Positions 8,624 through 15,778 of a DNA stretch of 64,000 nucleotides are shown piece by piece. The stretch comes from Patescibacteria group bacterium (lineage in GTDB: Bacteria > Patescibacteriota > Microgenomatia > UBA8517), in contig DASZQR010000010.1 of the NCBI GenBank assembly GCA_035549555.1, positions 558,001 through 622,000 on the forward strand, written 5' to 3'. A program made the translations under genes and the position numbers. Within the stretch, counting starts at the first letter, position 1. Each line of letters starts with the position of its first letter. Below the pieces are notes generated by a model. The model was given only the letters and a program-made list of their open reading frames with translations. It did not search any database and was not told the origin of the DNA.

Positions 8624-9004
8624 TTACCAAATCTCCGCGATTACTTCTCCACCAACATTCTCTTTAATTGCTTTTTTATTTGAAATAATTCCTTTTGGTG
8701 TCGTTAAAATTAATATTGACGATCCTTTCTTTCTAAGTTTTAGTTCATCGATATTGCGATAAACGCGTAGTCCTGGTTTTGAAATAAGTGTAAGATCCAT
8801 CAAAACTGGTTTCTTATGAGAAATTGCAATTTTTGCTGTTAATTTTCCTTCATTTACAGAAACCTCGCTCAAAAATCCTTCAGTTTTTAAACATTCTGCA
8901 ATTGCTTTTACAAGCTTTGTCGAATTAACTGTTAAATCAGTGCGATCAGCTCTTGCTGCATTCTTTACTCTAATTAAAAAATCTCCAACTGTATAATTTA
9001 CCAT
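8624..9004 (-). CDS. rpsH: 30S ribosomal protein S8
   Basis: S8 binds the central domain of 16S rRNA and, in E. coli, represses the spc operon. The 126-aa protein begins MVNYTVGDFLIRVKNAARA, and ends with the conserved STPKG-type loop, here TTPKGIISNKKAIKENVGGEVIAEIW. I chose the internal ATG because MVNYTVGDF matches the family start; an upstream frame extension of 16 residues would overlap rpsN. It directly follows rpsN. Confidence 0.96.
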   Translation of the reverse strand: MVNYTVGDFLIRVKNAARADRTDLTVNSTKLVKAIAECLKTEGFLSEVSVNEGKLTAKIAISHKKPVLMDLTLISKPGLRVYRNIDELKLRKKGSSILILTTPKGIISNKKAIKENVGGEVIAEIW

Positions 9005-9005
9005 A

Positions 9006-9191
9006 TTACCAAGACGCCTTTCTAACTCCTGGAATTTCGCCTTTATTGGCAAGTTCCCTAAAACAAAGTCTGCAAATTCCGAATTTTCTCATATAACCAC
9101 GGCTTCGGCCACAAAGCCTACATCGGTTTCTGTATTGAACCTTGTACTTTAATTTTTTATGTTCTCTTACTTCTTTAGCTGTTGTTGCCAT
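9006..9191 (-). CDS. rpsN: 30S ribosomal protein S14, zinc type
   Basis: S14 is a small 30S-head protein. This 61-aa form has the type Z zinc ribbon C-R-L-C-G, then 12 residues, then C-R-L-C-F, and the [16 protein letters not shown] ending. I chose ATG giving MATTAKEV; an ATG 12 bases upstream would lie inside the double-hairpin element. The obvious Shine-Dalgarno (AAGGAG) lies 42 bases upstream inside the end of rplE. Only 6 of those 42 bases are outside the element, so start selection may depend on that structure. Confidence 0.96.
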   Translation of the reverse strand: MATTAKEVREHKKLKYKVQYRNRCRLCGRSRGYMRKFGICRLCFRELANKGEIPGVRKASW

Positions 9192-9193
9192 AA

Positions 9194-9229
9194 TTGTAAT
9201 CAATTACAAGCAAATTCTTATTTGCTTAT
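9194..9229 (-). repeat. double-hairpin element, copy 2 (rplE-rpsN junction)
   Basis: Gene-sense order: ATAAGC, an extended first hairpin (AAGCAAAT / ATTTGCTT, loop AAGA), then a second hairpin TTGTAAT / ATTACAA with a 2-base loop. The rplE stop codon TAA lies in the first loop, giving the C-terminus I-S-K-stop. The rpsN ATG follows 2 bases after the element and its SD lies 4 bases before it. Confidence 0.8.
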
Positions 9230-9778
9230 ATTTCTCCTTTCAAGTTTTTCAAACGGCATTCCCATTAATTCCAATAATTTTCTCGATTGCTCTACATTTT
9301 TTACATTTGTTACAAAAGTGATTTCCATTCCTCGTGGATTTGTAACTTTTGCCAAATCAATTTCAGGAAAAACTGTATGCTCTACAATTCCCAAAGTATA
9401 ATTTCCTGCCTGATCAAAACTTTTCAAAGGCACTCCTCTAAAATCTCTTAGTCTTGGAAGCACTATTTTAACCAATTTTTCGTAAAAATCATACATTCGC
9501 TTTCCGCGAAGTGTCACAACCATTCCCACATTCATTCCAAGTCTCAAATTAAATCCTGCAATCGAAACTCTTGCTTTAGTAATTTTTACTTTTTGCCCAG
9601 TAATTGTTGCTAAATCTTCTGCAATTTGTGTTGCAATTTCTTTACTCTTCAAAGCTTCTCCAGTTCCGCAGTTCACAACAATTTTAGTCAATTTTGGAAT
9701 TGCCATCACATTTTTAATAGCAAATTCTTTAACTAACTCATCTTTAATTGTTTTTTTATAATCTTCTTGTAAACTCAT
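9218..9778 (-). CDS. rplE: 50S ribosomal protein L5
   Basis: L5 binds 5S rRNA in the central protuberance and contacts S13 and P-site tRNA. The 186-aa product has IPKLTKIVVNCGTGEA near the N-terminus, the KARVSIAGFNLRLGMNVGMVVTLRGKRMYDF core, and the RDFRGV and EIDLAKVTNPRGMEITFVT blocks. The start ATG overlaps the rplX stop (ATGA); a longer frame would run into rplX. The last three codons (I-S-K) and the stop are contributed by a double-hairpin element. Confidence 0.97.
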   Translation of the reverse strand: MSLQEDYKKTIKDELVKEFAIKNVMAIPKLTKIVVNCGTGEALKSKEIATQIAEDLATITGQKVKITKARVSIAGFNLRLGMNVGMVVTLRGKRMYDFYEKLVKIVLPRLRDFRGVPLKSFDQAGNYTLGIVEHTVFPEIDLAKVTNPRGMEITFVTNVKNVEQSRKLLELMGMPFEKLERRNISK

Positions 9779-10086
9779 ATAGTTTTCCCGCACTTTCTAC
9801 AAATTCGAACCTTCTTACCATCAACAATCTTTACTCCAACTCTTGTAATTTTTTTACAATTTGGGCAAATTAAAGCAATTTTTCCAAGTGTTAAAGGTCT
9901 GGAAAGTTCATAAACTCCACCTTTTCCGTCAGCTGTAAGCTGCGCTTTAACATGTTTCTTGTAAATATTTACTCCAGGAACTAAGACAGCAGATTTTTTT
10001 GGCATTACTTGTTCAATTTTTCCCGTCTTTCCTTTATCTTTTCCAGCTGTAATTTTAACTTCGTCTCCTTTTTTAAATTTAAACAT
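9775..10086 (-). CDS. rplX: 50S ribosomal protein L24
   Basis: L24 initiates 50S assembly at the exit-tunnel side. The KOW motif FKKGDEVKITAGKDKGKTGKI opens the 103-aa protein. The C-terminal extension has ICPNCKKITRVG and VRICRKCGKTI, giving a CxxC-CxxC zinc ribbon as in many bacterial L24 proteins. It is directly adjacent to rplN and overlaps rplE by 4 bases. Confidence 0.97.
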   Translation of the reverse strand: MFKFKKGDEVKITAGKDKGKTGKIEQVMPKKSAVLVPGVNIYKKHVKAQLTADGKGGVYELSRPLTLGKIALICPNCKKITRVGVKIVDGKKVRICRKCGKTI

Positions 10087-10452
10087 TTAAATAACCTCCC
10101 TTGCTAAAGATGCAATTTTTGTATATCCAGCTTCTTTAACTTCTCTTGCAATAGGCCCCAAAATTCTAGTCCCTCTTGGTAATCCGTCTTTATCAATAAC
10201 AACCCCTGCATTATCATCAAATCGTACATAAGTCCCATCAGCTCTTCTTGTTTCTTTGTGTGTTCGTACAATCACAACATTTACTTTTTCCTGATCAAGA
10301 ACCACTCCGGCAGAATCAGCTCCATGGACAACACATTTCACAACTTGTCCTAAATGAGCTTTCTTTCCAAGTCTTCCAGGAACTCCCATTACCATTAATT
10401 TTTTAGCACCGCTATTGTCAGCTGGATTTAAAACTGTTCTTAGATATATCAT
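10087..10452 (-). CDS. rplN: 50S ribosomal protein L14
   Basis: L14 is at the subunit interface and forms an intersubunit bridge. The start MIYLRTVLNPADNSGAKKLM, the VVIVRTHKE-RRADGTYVRFDDNAGV block and the terminal EVKEAGYTKIASLAREVI are textbook. 121 aa, normal length. Its ATG overlaps the rpsQ stop by 4 bases, and rplX follows immediately. Confidence 0.98.
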   Translation of the reverse strand: MIYLRTVLNPADNSGAKKLMVMGVPGRLGKKAHLGQVVKCVVHGADSAGVVLDQEKVNVVIVRTHKETRRADGTYVRFDDNAGVVIDKDGLPRGTRILGPIAREVKEAGYTKIASLAREVI

Positions 10453-10679
10453 TTCTTACCCTCCACATAAATTTCCCACTTTTTTGTCTTGCTATGTGGT
10501 TTACTCGCTATAAAATTCACAACATCCCCAACATTTACTCCAATTTCATCATGAACTTGGAAAGTTCGTGATCTTTTAATTTTCTTGTCATATATTGGAT
10601 GCGTTACAAAACGTTCAACTTCAATAGTTGCCGTCTTTGCATTCTTAGTTGCTACTACTTTTCCTGTAAATATTTTCAT
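10449..10679 (-). CDS. rpsQ: 30S ribosomal protein S17
   Basis: S17 is an OB-fold primary 16S rRNA binder. The 76-aa sequence has the FTGKVVATKNAKTATIEVERFVTHPIYDKKI pattern in its first half and the HDEIGVNVGDVVNF block typical of the family. It lies between rpmC and rplN as usual. The lysine-rich end (KTKKWEIYVEGKK) takes the place of the common RPLSKTKRW motif. Confidence 0.97.
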   Translation of the reverse strand: MKIFTGKVVATKNAKTATIEVERFVTHPIYDKKIKRSRTFQVHDEIGVNVGDVVNFIASKPHSKTKKWEIYVEGKK

Positions 10680-10682
10680 ACT

Positions 10683-10892
10683 TTATTTTTTCTTTACCTC
10701 CTTCATCTCTTTTGCAATTGTTAATAATTGTGCAATTTCTTTTCTCATATTTCTAGTTTTCTTTAAATTCTTTTCTTTTCCTGCATACATTTTTCCTGTT
10801 AAATTAATAAGTTCCATTTTTGCGCTCCTAACCATTTTCAATAATTCGCTTTTTTCTTTTGTTCTCAAATCTTTTAATTCTTTTGCTTTCAT
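10683..10892 (-). CDS. rpmC: 50S ribosomal protein L29
   Basis: L29 lies at the nascent-peptide exit and helps dock trigger factor and SRP. The 69-aa all-helical protein begins MKAKELKDLRTKEKSELLKM and has the R-x-I-A-Q-L-L-T-I pattern late in the chain. I chose the ATG preceded by GGGAGAA at 12 bases; a frame extension of 8 residues upstream would overlap rplP. The order rplP-rpmC-rpsQ is standard. Confidence 0.95.
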   Translation of the reverse strand: MKAKELKDLRTKEKSELLKMVRSAKMELINLTGKMYAGKEKNLKKTRNMRKEIAQLLTIAKEMKEVKKK

Positions 10893-10896
10893 ATCT

Positions 10897-11310
10897 TTAA
10901 AGTTCTCCCTTCGCAATAATTCTTGATTTAAAAGGCATTTTATAAGTTGCGCCTCTTAAAGCTTTGCGTGCTGTTAATTCATCAACTCCTGCAACTTCCA
11001 AAATCATTCTTCCTGGTCTTACAACCATAACATACCTGTCAATCTCTCCTTTTCCGCTTCCCATACGTTGTCCTGCAGCGCGTGCAGTAACTGGCTTATC
11101 AGGAAAGACTCTTAACCATACTCTTCCTTTTCTCTTCATATCTCCTGTTACAGTGCGCCTTACTGCTTCCATCTGTGCTGCACTCATCCAAGAATGTTCT
11201 AATGCTTTAATTCCAAATTCTCCAAAAGCAAGTGTCGATCCTCTTGAGGATAATCCTCTTCTTCTTCCTCTAAATGCTTTTCGATATTTACTTCTTTTTG
11301 GCTGTAACAT
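10897..11310 (-). CDS. rplP: 50S ribosomal protein L16
   Basis: L16 lies next to the A site and is needed late in 50S maturation. MLQPKRSKYRKAFRGRRRGL opens it, and GEFGIKALEHSWMSAAQMEA, RVFPDKPVTARAAGQRMGSGKG and the ARKALRGATYKMPFKSRI segments follow. 137 aa, normal length. A strong GGAGG lies in the end of rpsC, 30 bases before the ATG. Twenty-six of those bases belong to a double-hairpin element that ends immediately before the ATG. Confidence 0.98.
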   Translation of the reverse strand: MLQPKRSKYRKAFRGRRRGLSSRGSTLAFGEFGIKALEHSWMSAAQMEAVRRTVTGDMKRKGRVWLRVFPDKPVTARAAGQRMGSGKGEIDRYVMVVRPGRMILEVAGVDELTARKALRGATYKMPFKSRIIAKGEL

Positions 11311-11336
11311 TTATGTTTACACAAGCTTTCGCTTAT
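11311..11336 (-). repeat. double-hairpin element, copy 3 (rpsC-rplP junction)
   Basis: Gene-sense order: ATAAGC-GAAA-GC, then hairpin TTGTG / CATAA with loop TAAA. The TAA of ATAAGC is the rpsC stop. GGAGG lies 4 bases before the element and the rplP ATG directly follows it, so the only unfolded spacing between SD and ATG is 4 bases. Confidence 0.8.
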
Positions 11337-11983
11337 TTTTCCTCCTTATAAATCCAAACCTTAACTCCTACATATCCTCTTTTCAAAAGCGCTGGCATTT
11401 CTGCATAATCAATTTCTTTTCTTAATGTTTGAGTTGGGACGCTTCCTACATGATAAGCTTCAGTACGTCCGATATCAGCTCCATTAACACGTCCTGCAAA
11501 AACTATTTTTACTCCCTTAGCTCCAGATTGCATTACTTTTTCCATCGCTTTTGTAGCAACTCTTCTTGATGGCATACGGCGTTCAAGATCTGAAATAACT
11601 CTGCCAGCTACTAAATAAGCGCTCAAATCTGGATTTTTGATTTCATTTACATGTAAATCAATTTTCGTTTGTACTGCTTTTCCGCCCCTTAATGTTCTCA
11701 TCAAAGCAACAACTTGCTTTTTAATCTCTTCAATTCCGCTTCCGCCTCGTCCGATAACAACTCCAGGTCTTGCTACATAAAGAGTTATAACAATTGCCTT
11801 TGGCAATCTTTCAATTTCAACGGTTTCTATTCCAGCAAGCTTCAATTTTTCCATTAACATTTCGCGTAGTTTTACATCCTCAACCAAAAAGTTCTTATAA
11901 TCAGTTCCCTCATCAAACCATCTTGATTTCCAGGATATAAATCTTCCTGTTCTAAATCCTATTGGATTAACTTTCTGTCCCAT
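11333..11983 (-). CDS. rpsC: 30S ribosomal protein S3
   Basis: S3 is at the mRNA entry of the 30S head and has helicase activity with S4 and S5. MGQKVNPIGFRTG opens the 216-aa product. The KH-domain GRGGSGIEEIK pattern is at about residues 80-90, and the C-terminal domain includes RVNGADIGRTEAY and the YAEMPALLKRGYVGVKVWIY ending. Length is normal. It lies 1 base after rplV. Its stop codon is the TAA of a double-hairpin element. Confidence 0.98.
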   Translation of the reverse strand: MGQKVNPIGFRTGRFISWKSRWFDEGTDYKNFLVEDVKLREMLMEKLKLAGIETVEIERLPKAIVITLYVARPGVVIGRGGSGIEEIKKQVVALMRTLRGGKAVQTKIDLHVNEIKNPDLSAYLVAGRVISDLERRMPSRRVATKAMEKVMQSGAKGVKIVFAGRVNGADIGRTEAYHVGSVPTQTLRKEIDYAEMPALLKRGYVGVKVWIYKEEK

Positions 11984-11984
11984 T

Positions 11985-12401
11985 TTATTTTTTTCCTTTC
12001 TTTACTGTTTTCTTAACTTCTTTCTTTGGCTCTTCAACTTTTTTCTCTTCCAATTTCTTAACTTCAACTGGCTTTGTTTGCAACACGACTCGAATATGGC
12101 TCATGCGTTTCATAATCGGATGATATCGTCCGCGAGGAGCTGCCATACCTCGCTTAAGTGTTGGCCCTTGTCCAATTTGTATCTCTTTAAAAACCAATTC
12201 CTCAACATTTGCTCCCTGCATTCGTGCATTGGCAATTGCTGTCTTTATAGTTTTTTGTACAGGCTCGCTTGCTCTTTTATTTACATAAAGCAAGACTTCA
12301 ACAGCTTGGGTTGGTTTCATCTTTTTAACTGCATCAACTACTATCCTAATTTTCTTAGGACTCATTCTTAAAAATTTTTGTGTTGCTATATATTCTGCCA
12401 T
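11985..12401 (-). CDS. rplV: 50S ribosomal protein L22
   Basis: L22 lines the peptide exit tunnel. The core has RMSPKKIRIVVDAVK near residue 12, the long beta-hairpin region with RGMAAPRGRYHPIMKRMSHI at about residues 80-100, and VVLQTKP. The last 25 residues are a charged Lys/Glu tail (KKLEEKKVEEPKKEVKK region) beyond the usual end, of unknown role. 138 aa. Between rpsS and rpsC as usual. Confidence 0.97.
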   Translation of the reverse strand: MAEYIATQKFLRMSPKKIRIVVDAVKKMKPTQAVEVLLYVNKRASEPVQKTIKTAIANARMQGANVEELVFKEIQIGQGPTLKRGMAAPRGRYHPIMKRMSHIRVVLQTKPVEVKKLEEKKVEEPKKEVKKTVKKGKK

Positions 12402-12409
12402 ATTTCTCC

Positions 12410-12691
12410 TTATGTCTTATCCATTGTTCTCTTCACAATTTGTCCATGTCCATGGAATGTACGTGTTGGTGAAAATTCACCAAGGCGATGTCCTACCATA
12501 TCTTCGCTTATAAATACTTCAATAAAAATATGACCATTATGTACTTGGAAATACTTTCCAACAAATGCTGGTGGGATTTGGCTATCACGGCTCCAAGTCT
12601 TAATTGCATTTCCTTTTGTTCCCATACCCTTGTCGACCTTCTTTAAAAGTCTATCGTCTACGTATGGTCCTTTTTTACTACTTCTGCTCAT
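12410..12691 (-). CDS. rpsS: 30S ribosomal protein S19
   Basis: S19 pairs with S13 in the 30S head. [41 protein letters not shown] and the [17 protein letters not shown] motif are diagnostic. 93 aa, normal length. It follows rplB by 1 base and precedes rplV, the conserved S10-operon order. Confidence 0.98.
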   Translation of the reverse strand: MSRSSKKGPYVDDRLLKKVDKGMGTKGNAIKTWSRDSQIPPAFVGKYFQVHNGHIFIEVFISEDMVGHRLGEFSPTRTFHGHGQIVKRTMDKT

Positions 12692-12692
12692 A

Positions 12693-13460
12693 TTAATGAT
12701 GTTTTCCTAACTTTCGTCCTGAAACAACAAGTTTATCAGAATATTTACCATGTCGTCTTGTTTTTCCAACAGCTGGCTTTCCCCAAGGGGTCTTTGGATA
12801 TTTAAGTCCAACTCCGCTTCTTCCTTCTCCCCCTCCGTGTGGATGAGAATGAGGATCTTGAGCAACTCCTCTTACTGTCGGTCGTATTCCTCGTCTTATG
12901 TTAATTCCAGCTTTTCGAATTCTTTGGTTTGCAACCTCAATATTTCCAACCTGTCCAATGCTCGCCCATGACTGCGGATTAAATCTTTTAATTTCCCCGC
13001 TTGGCATTTTAACCAAGACATAATAATCTTCTTTTCCTTGTAAAATCGCAACTGATCCTGCTCCTCTTACAATCTGTCCGCCTTTATTTGGACTTATTTC
13101 AATATTGTGTATTTGTGTACCAATAATGATTTTAGAAAGGGCTGTTGCATTTCCTATTTCAAGAGATGCATTTTCGCTAGCCATTACTTTCTGCCCAATT
13201 TTAAGGCCATTAGGTGCAATTATATATCTTTTATCTCCGTCTGTATAATGGACAAGTGCTATCCTTGCATTTCGATTTGGATCAACCTCAATTGCAACTA
13301 CAGTTCCCTGGACCCCTTCTTTAATATGCCTGTTAAAATCAATTTCTCTGAAAAATCTTTTGTTTCGTCCTCCTTGATGGCGAACAGTAACTTTTCCTTT
13401 AGATCTTCCGGAATGTTTCTTTAATACGAAGCGGCGCTTCGATAAACTCCCTATTATCAT
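12693..13460 (-). CDS. rplB: 50S ribosomal protein L2 (N-terminally shortened)
   Basis: L2 is required for subunit association and sits near the peptidyl-transferase centre. The core [15 protein letters not shown], the conserved N-x-G-N-I-E-type block and the C-terminal [21 protein letters not shown] with its catalytic-region histidine are intact. The protein is 255 aa instead of about 275: the N-terminal part with the TSPGRR-type motif is missing and the chain starts at [19 protein letters not shown]. The ATG overlaps the rplW stop (ATGA), so the short start appears genuine. Confidence 0.96.
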   Translation of the reverse strand: MIIGSLSKRRFVLKKHSGRSKGKVTVRHQGGRNKRFFREIDFNRHIKEGVQGTVVAIEVDPNRNARIALVHYTDGDKRYIIAPNGLKIGQKVMASENASLEIGNATALSKIIIGTQIHNIEISPNKGGQIVRGAGSVAILQGKEDYYVLVKMPSGEIKRFNPQSWASIGQVGNIEVANQRIRKAGINIRRGIRPTVRGVAQDPHSHPHGGGEGRSGVGLKYPKTPWGKPAVGKTRRHGKYSDKLVVSGRKLGKHH

Positions 13461-13780
13461 TTTGTACCTTCTTTCTTTGTTTTTGTTTTAGCTTTCTTTG
13501 TTACTTTCTTTTCCTCTTCAAAAAAATCAAGCTTTTGTCCTTCTTTCAAAACTACAATTGCTTTCTTGGCTGCTTTTACTTTCTGCTCTTGTCCTCTCAT
13601 ATTCCTGTGTTTGCGAGCTTTATAATTAACGGTTTTGATGTCAACTACTTCAACCTTAAAATTCTTAGCAATCAAATTTTTAATTTCTGTTTTGGTTAAT
13701 GCTACAGGCATCCAAAAAGTATAAATATTATTTTTAGATAACTTCATTGATTTTTCTGTCATTATTGGCATTATTTTCAT
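13457..13780 (-). CDS. rplW: 50S ribosomal protein L23
   Basis: L23 is at the exit tunnel and docks trigger factor and SRP. MKIMPIMTEKSMKLSKNNIYTFWM and the KNFKVEVVDIKTVNYKARKHRN block identify it; the last 30 residues are a Lys/Thr/Glu-rich tail. 107 aa. Its start codon follows a double-hairpin element by 2 bases. The plausible SD (GAAAGG) lies before that element, in the end of rplD. Confidence 0.95.
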   Translation of the reverse strand: MKIMPIMTEKSMKLSKNNIYTFWMPVALTKTEIKNLIAKNFKVEVVDIKTVNYKARKHRNMRGQEQKVKAAKKAIVVLKEGQKLDFFEEEKKVTKKAKTKTKKEGTK

Positions 13781-13782
13781 GA

Positions 13783-13816
13783 TGTAATCGTCACAAGCAA
13801 ATTCTTATTTGCTTAT
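13783..13816 (-). repeat. double-hairpin element, copy 4 (rplD-rplW junction)
   Basis: Gene-sense order: ATAAGC, the extended first hairpin AAGCAAAT / ATTTGCTT with loop AAGA, then TGTGA / TTACA with loop CGA. The first 25 bases match copy 2 exactly. The rplD stop TAA lies in the first loop, again producing an I-S-K-stop C-terminus. The SD is 7 bases before and the rplW ATG 2 bases after the element. Confidence 0.8.
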
Positions 13817-14437
13817 TTGTTTTCCTTTCTTTTCTTCTTTTCCAAAAATTGCTTTGTCCAAAACTATATTTCCTCCAAAATAAATATCATATGCATTAAT
13901 GCTTGGAAAAACATTTACTCGTGCTTTTTCTATATTTCTTAAAAACTTTTCATTTTTAAAGTTATCTTTTGCAATTACAAAAGTAACCATCTTTGTATTT
14001 TTTCCTAAAACTTTTTCAATAAAATTATTTGCGTCTTTTGTCTTAGCAAAATTCATATCACTTACTATCACTCTTTTTTCTTTAACAGCCATTGTCATCG
14101 TTACAGCAATTGCTTTTCGCTTCAAAGCTGTCGATAAAGTTAATTCTCTTTTTACTGGTCGAGGTCCTAAAGCGACTCCTCCGCCAACAAATACAGGTGC
14201 TCTTCTTGATCCATGTCTTGCTCCTCCAGTTCCTTTCTGGCTGTAAAGTTTTTTACCAGTTCTTAAAACTTCAGCTCGAGTTTTTGCTTTACGAAGTCCA
14301 ATATGATTTCGGTCATCGTAAACTCGAATTGCTTGTGCAAGTAAACTTTCGTTTGCTTCAGCTTCCCATTCTTTTGGCAAGTTTACCTGTGTTGTCCCTT
14401 TAATTCCTTTTGCTGAATATGAATCTACTTTAAGCAT
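13805..14437 (-). CDS. rplD: 50S ribosomal protein L4
   Basis: L4 lines the exit tunnel; in gamma-proteobacteria it also regulates its own operon. The 210-aa protein has LLAQAIRVYDDRNHIGLRKAKTRAEV, the tunnel-loop region KLYSQKGTGGARHGSRRAPVFVGGG and the C-terminal NAYDIYFGG. I chose the ATG giving MLKVDSYSA, 8 bases inside the end of rplC with AAAGGAAC upstream. The last residues I-S-K and the stop come from a double-hairpin element. Confidence 0.96.
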   Translation of the reverse strand: MLKVDSYSAKGIKGTTQVNLPKEWEAEANESLLAQAIRVYDDRNHIGLRKAKTRAEVLRTGKKLYSQKGTGGARHGSRRAPVFVGGGVALGPRPVKRELTLSTALKRKAIAVTMTMAVKEKRVIVSDMNFAKTKDANNFIEKVLGKNTKMVTFVIAKDNFKNEKFLRNIEKARVNVFPSINAYDIYFGGNIVLDKAIFGKEEKKGKQISK

Positions 14438-15098
14438 TTGCTTGTTCCTTTCTTTCTCCAATTCTTTCAAGAATTACTAAACCTCCGACTGTTCCTGGAA
14501 TTGCTCCGCTTACAAGTATTTCATTCTTTTCTGCATCAACTGAAACTATTTTGAGTCCTTTAACTTTTATTTGTTCTACTCCCATGTGTCCTGCCATGTG
14601 TTTGCCTTTATAAACTCTTCCTGGAGTTGTTCCTTGTCCAATTGATCCTGGTGCTCTCCAACGGTCTGATTGTCCATGAGTCTTGCTTCCTCCTCTAAAG
14701 TGCCACCTTTTAACTCCTCCAGCAAACCCTTTTCCCTTAGAAACTCCAGTAACGCTAACCTTATCTCCAGAAACAAAAATGTCGGAAGCTTTTATTTCAT
14801 TTCCGACTTTTTCCGTAGGTTCTTCTTGAGTTCTTATTTCTTTAATAAATCTTGGTAAATATTTTGGAGTTTCTTTTGCGTCTTTTGTTTTGAGAAGATG
14901 GCCTTTCATTGGTTTGGTAATATTCTTTGCTTTCTTGTGTCCTACACCAAGTTGGACTGACCAGTAGCCGTCACGGTCTTGTGTTTTGACTTCAGTCACA
15001 ACACAATTTTCAATTGCAACTTTAGTCACAGGAACTCTTACTCCTTCGTTAAAAGTAGCTCCCATTTCTTTTTTAATTCCAAGGACTTTATTTATCAT
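14430..15098 (-). CDS. rplC: 50S ribosomal protein L3
   Basis: L3 nucleates 50S assembly and reaches the peptidyl-transferase centre. MINKVLGIKKEMGATF begins the 222-aa chain; the signature KGFAGGVKRWHFRGGSKTHG and PGSIGQGTTPGRVYKGKHMAGHMG follow. I chose the ATG matching the family start; a TTG 36 bases upstream is unlikely. No Shine-Dalgarno is visible. It is the first gene of the large array because rpsJ, the usual first gene, is with tuf. A 125-base structured leader precedes it. Confidence 0.96.
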   Translation of the reverse strand: MINKVLGIKKEMGATFNEGVRVPVTKVAIENCVVTEVKTQDRDGYWSVQLGVGHKKAKNITKPMKGHLLKTKDAKETPKYLPRFIKEIRTQEEPTEKVGNEIKASDIFVSGDKVSVTGVSKGKGFAGGVKRWHFRGGSKTHGQSDRWRAPGSIGQGTTPGRVYKGKHMAGHMGVEQIKVKGLKIVSVDAEKNEILVSGAIPGTVGGLVILERIGERKEQANA

Positions 15099-15135
15099 AT
15101 TAGTCGTAACGCTAACATGCCTAGCTAGAGACAAT

Positions 15136-15158
15136 AAAAAAGGTGTCTCGTCGACACC
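15136..15158 (-). terminator. attenuator-like intrinsic terminator in the rplC leader
   Basis: On the minus strand GGTGTC pairs with GACACC around a GACGA loop and is followed by six T residues, the form of a Rho-independent terminator. It lies about 65 bases after the predicted start site and 37 bases before the rplC ATG, with no gene upstream to terminate, so it looks like a leader attenuator. Confidence 0.7.
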
Positions 15159-15235
15159 CAGTTACTGGTTTCAAATCAAGACTACCTCGAGGTTAGTTAG
15201 GCGGTTCCCCTCCTCATTTATTAAGTGAAATTATA
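15158..15235 (-). promoter_or_regulatory. structured 5' leader of the ribosomal array
   Basis: Between the -10 box and the terminator the minus strand has two further hairpins: ACTA-(A)-CC / GG-TAGT with loop TCGA (15181-15197), and CCAG / CTGG with loop TAA (15158-15168). The second shares one G with the 5' arm of the terminator. A possible six-codon reading frame (M-R-R-G-T-A) opens the leader. It is a candidate ribosomal-protein-responsive attenuator; no known leader family was recognised. Confidence 0.5.
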
Positions 15236-15258
15236 TCAAACTGAAGGCAAGCTTGCAA
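15230..15258 (-). promoter_or_regulatory. promoter of the rplC-to-rpsI array
   Basis: TTGCAA and TATAAT separated by 17 bases on the minus strand, predicting transcription start near 15223 and a leader of about 125 bases. Confidence 0.65.
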
Positions 15259-15340
15259 GCAAGGCTAAATGCTATGCGTTACAAAAAAATAAAATACTCT
15301 ATTTAAACCTATAATAATAGAATTTAAGTTCGATTTATTG

Positions 15341-15346
15341 TATAAT
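15341..15346 (+). promoter_or_regulatory. -10 box for a leaderless transcript
   Basis: TATAAT ends 6 bases before the ATG of the downstream zinc-ribbon gene, so transcription should begin at or next to the start codon. No convincing -35 box is seen. Confidence 0.6.
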
Positions 15347-15352
15347 CATCAA

Positions 15353-15772
15353 ATGTCTTCAGAAAAACTAGACAACACATCTTTCTGTCAAATATGCGGG
15401 GCATTTCTCCCAGCAGGAAGCGTCTGTCCAGATTGCAATAAAGTTGTAACTACCATGACAAAACCAAAAGAGGTTTTACCTTTTTGTGGCATAAAAGATA
15501 CAAACAGTCCGGATGAATGCATATTAAGAGATTGTTGTAGATGTGGTAAATGCTGGAAATGTACTGCCAAAGAGTGGATAGAAGGACCATGCCCTCACTG
15601 TGGAGCAGTTGGTTTTGCAGGAATTAGACCAGAGAAATCAGAACAAAGCAAGTCTGGCTTTGGAAATCTAATTTCGGACCTAAATAAAGAACAATACACT
15701 CAAGAAATAGTCAATTTTCCAATCATTAAAGAAAAAATACTTAATAAAATTAAGAAGGATTTTAAGATATAA
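15353..15772 (+). CDS. orphan multi-zinc-ribbon protein
   Basis: I do not recognise this 139-aa protein. It has two CxxC pairs near residues 12-29 (CQICG and CPDCN), a cysteine-dense block after residue 55 (C-R-C-G-K-C-W-K-C) and a final CPHCG, enough for two or three zinc ribbons. The last third is helical and charged (INFPIIKEKILNKIKKDFKI-like end). No catalytic motif is visible; nucleic-acid or protein binding is a guess. It is a lone plus-strand gene wedged between rpsJ and rplC, splitting the usual S10 operon, and appears to be transcribed without a leader. Confidence 0.8.
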   Translation: MSSEKLDNTSFCQICGAFLPAGSVCPDCNKVVTTMTKPKEVLPFCGIKDTNSPDECILRDCCRCGKCWKCTAKEWIEGPCPHCGAVGFAGIRPEKSEQSKSGFGNLISDLNKEQYTQEIVNFPIIKEKILNKIKKDFKI

Positions 15773-15778
15773 GCAATC

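Noticed and set aside
15160-15190. Possible tRNA T-arm (GGTTTCAAATC) in the rplC leader
   Set aside because: No acceptor stem, anticodon arm or CCA could be assembled around it.
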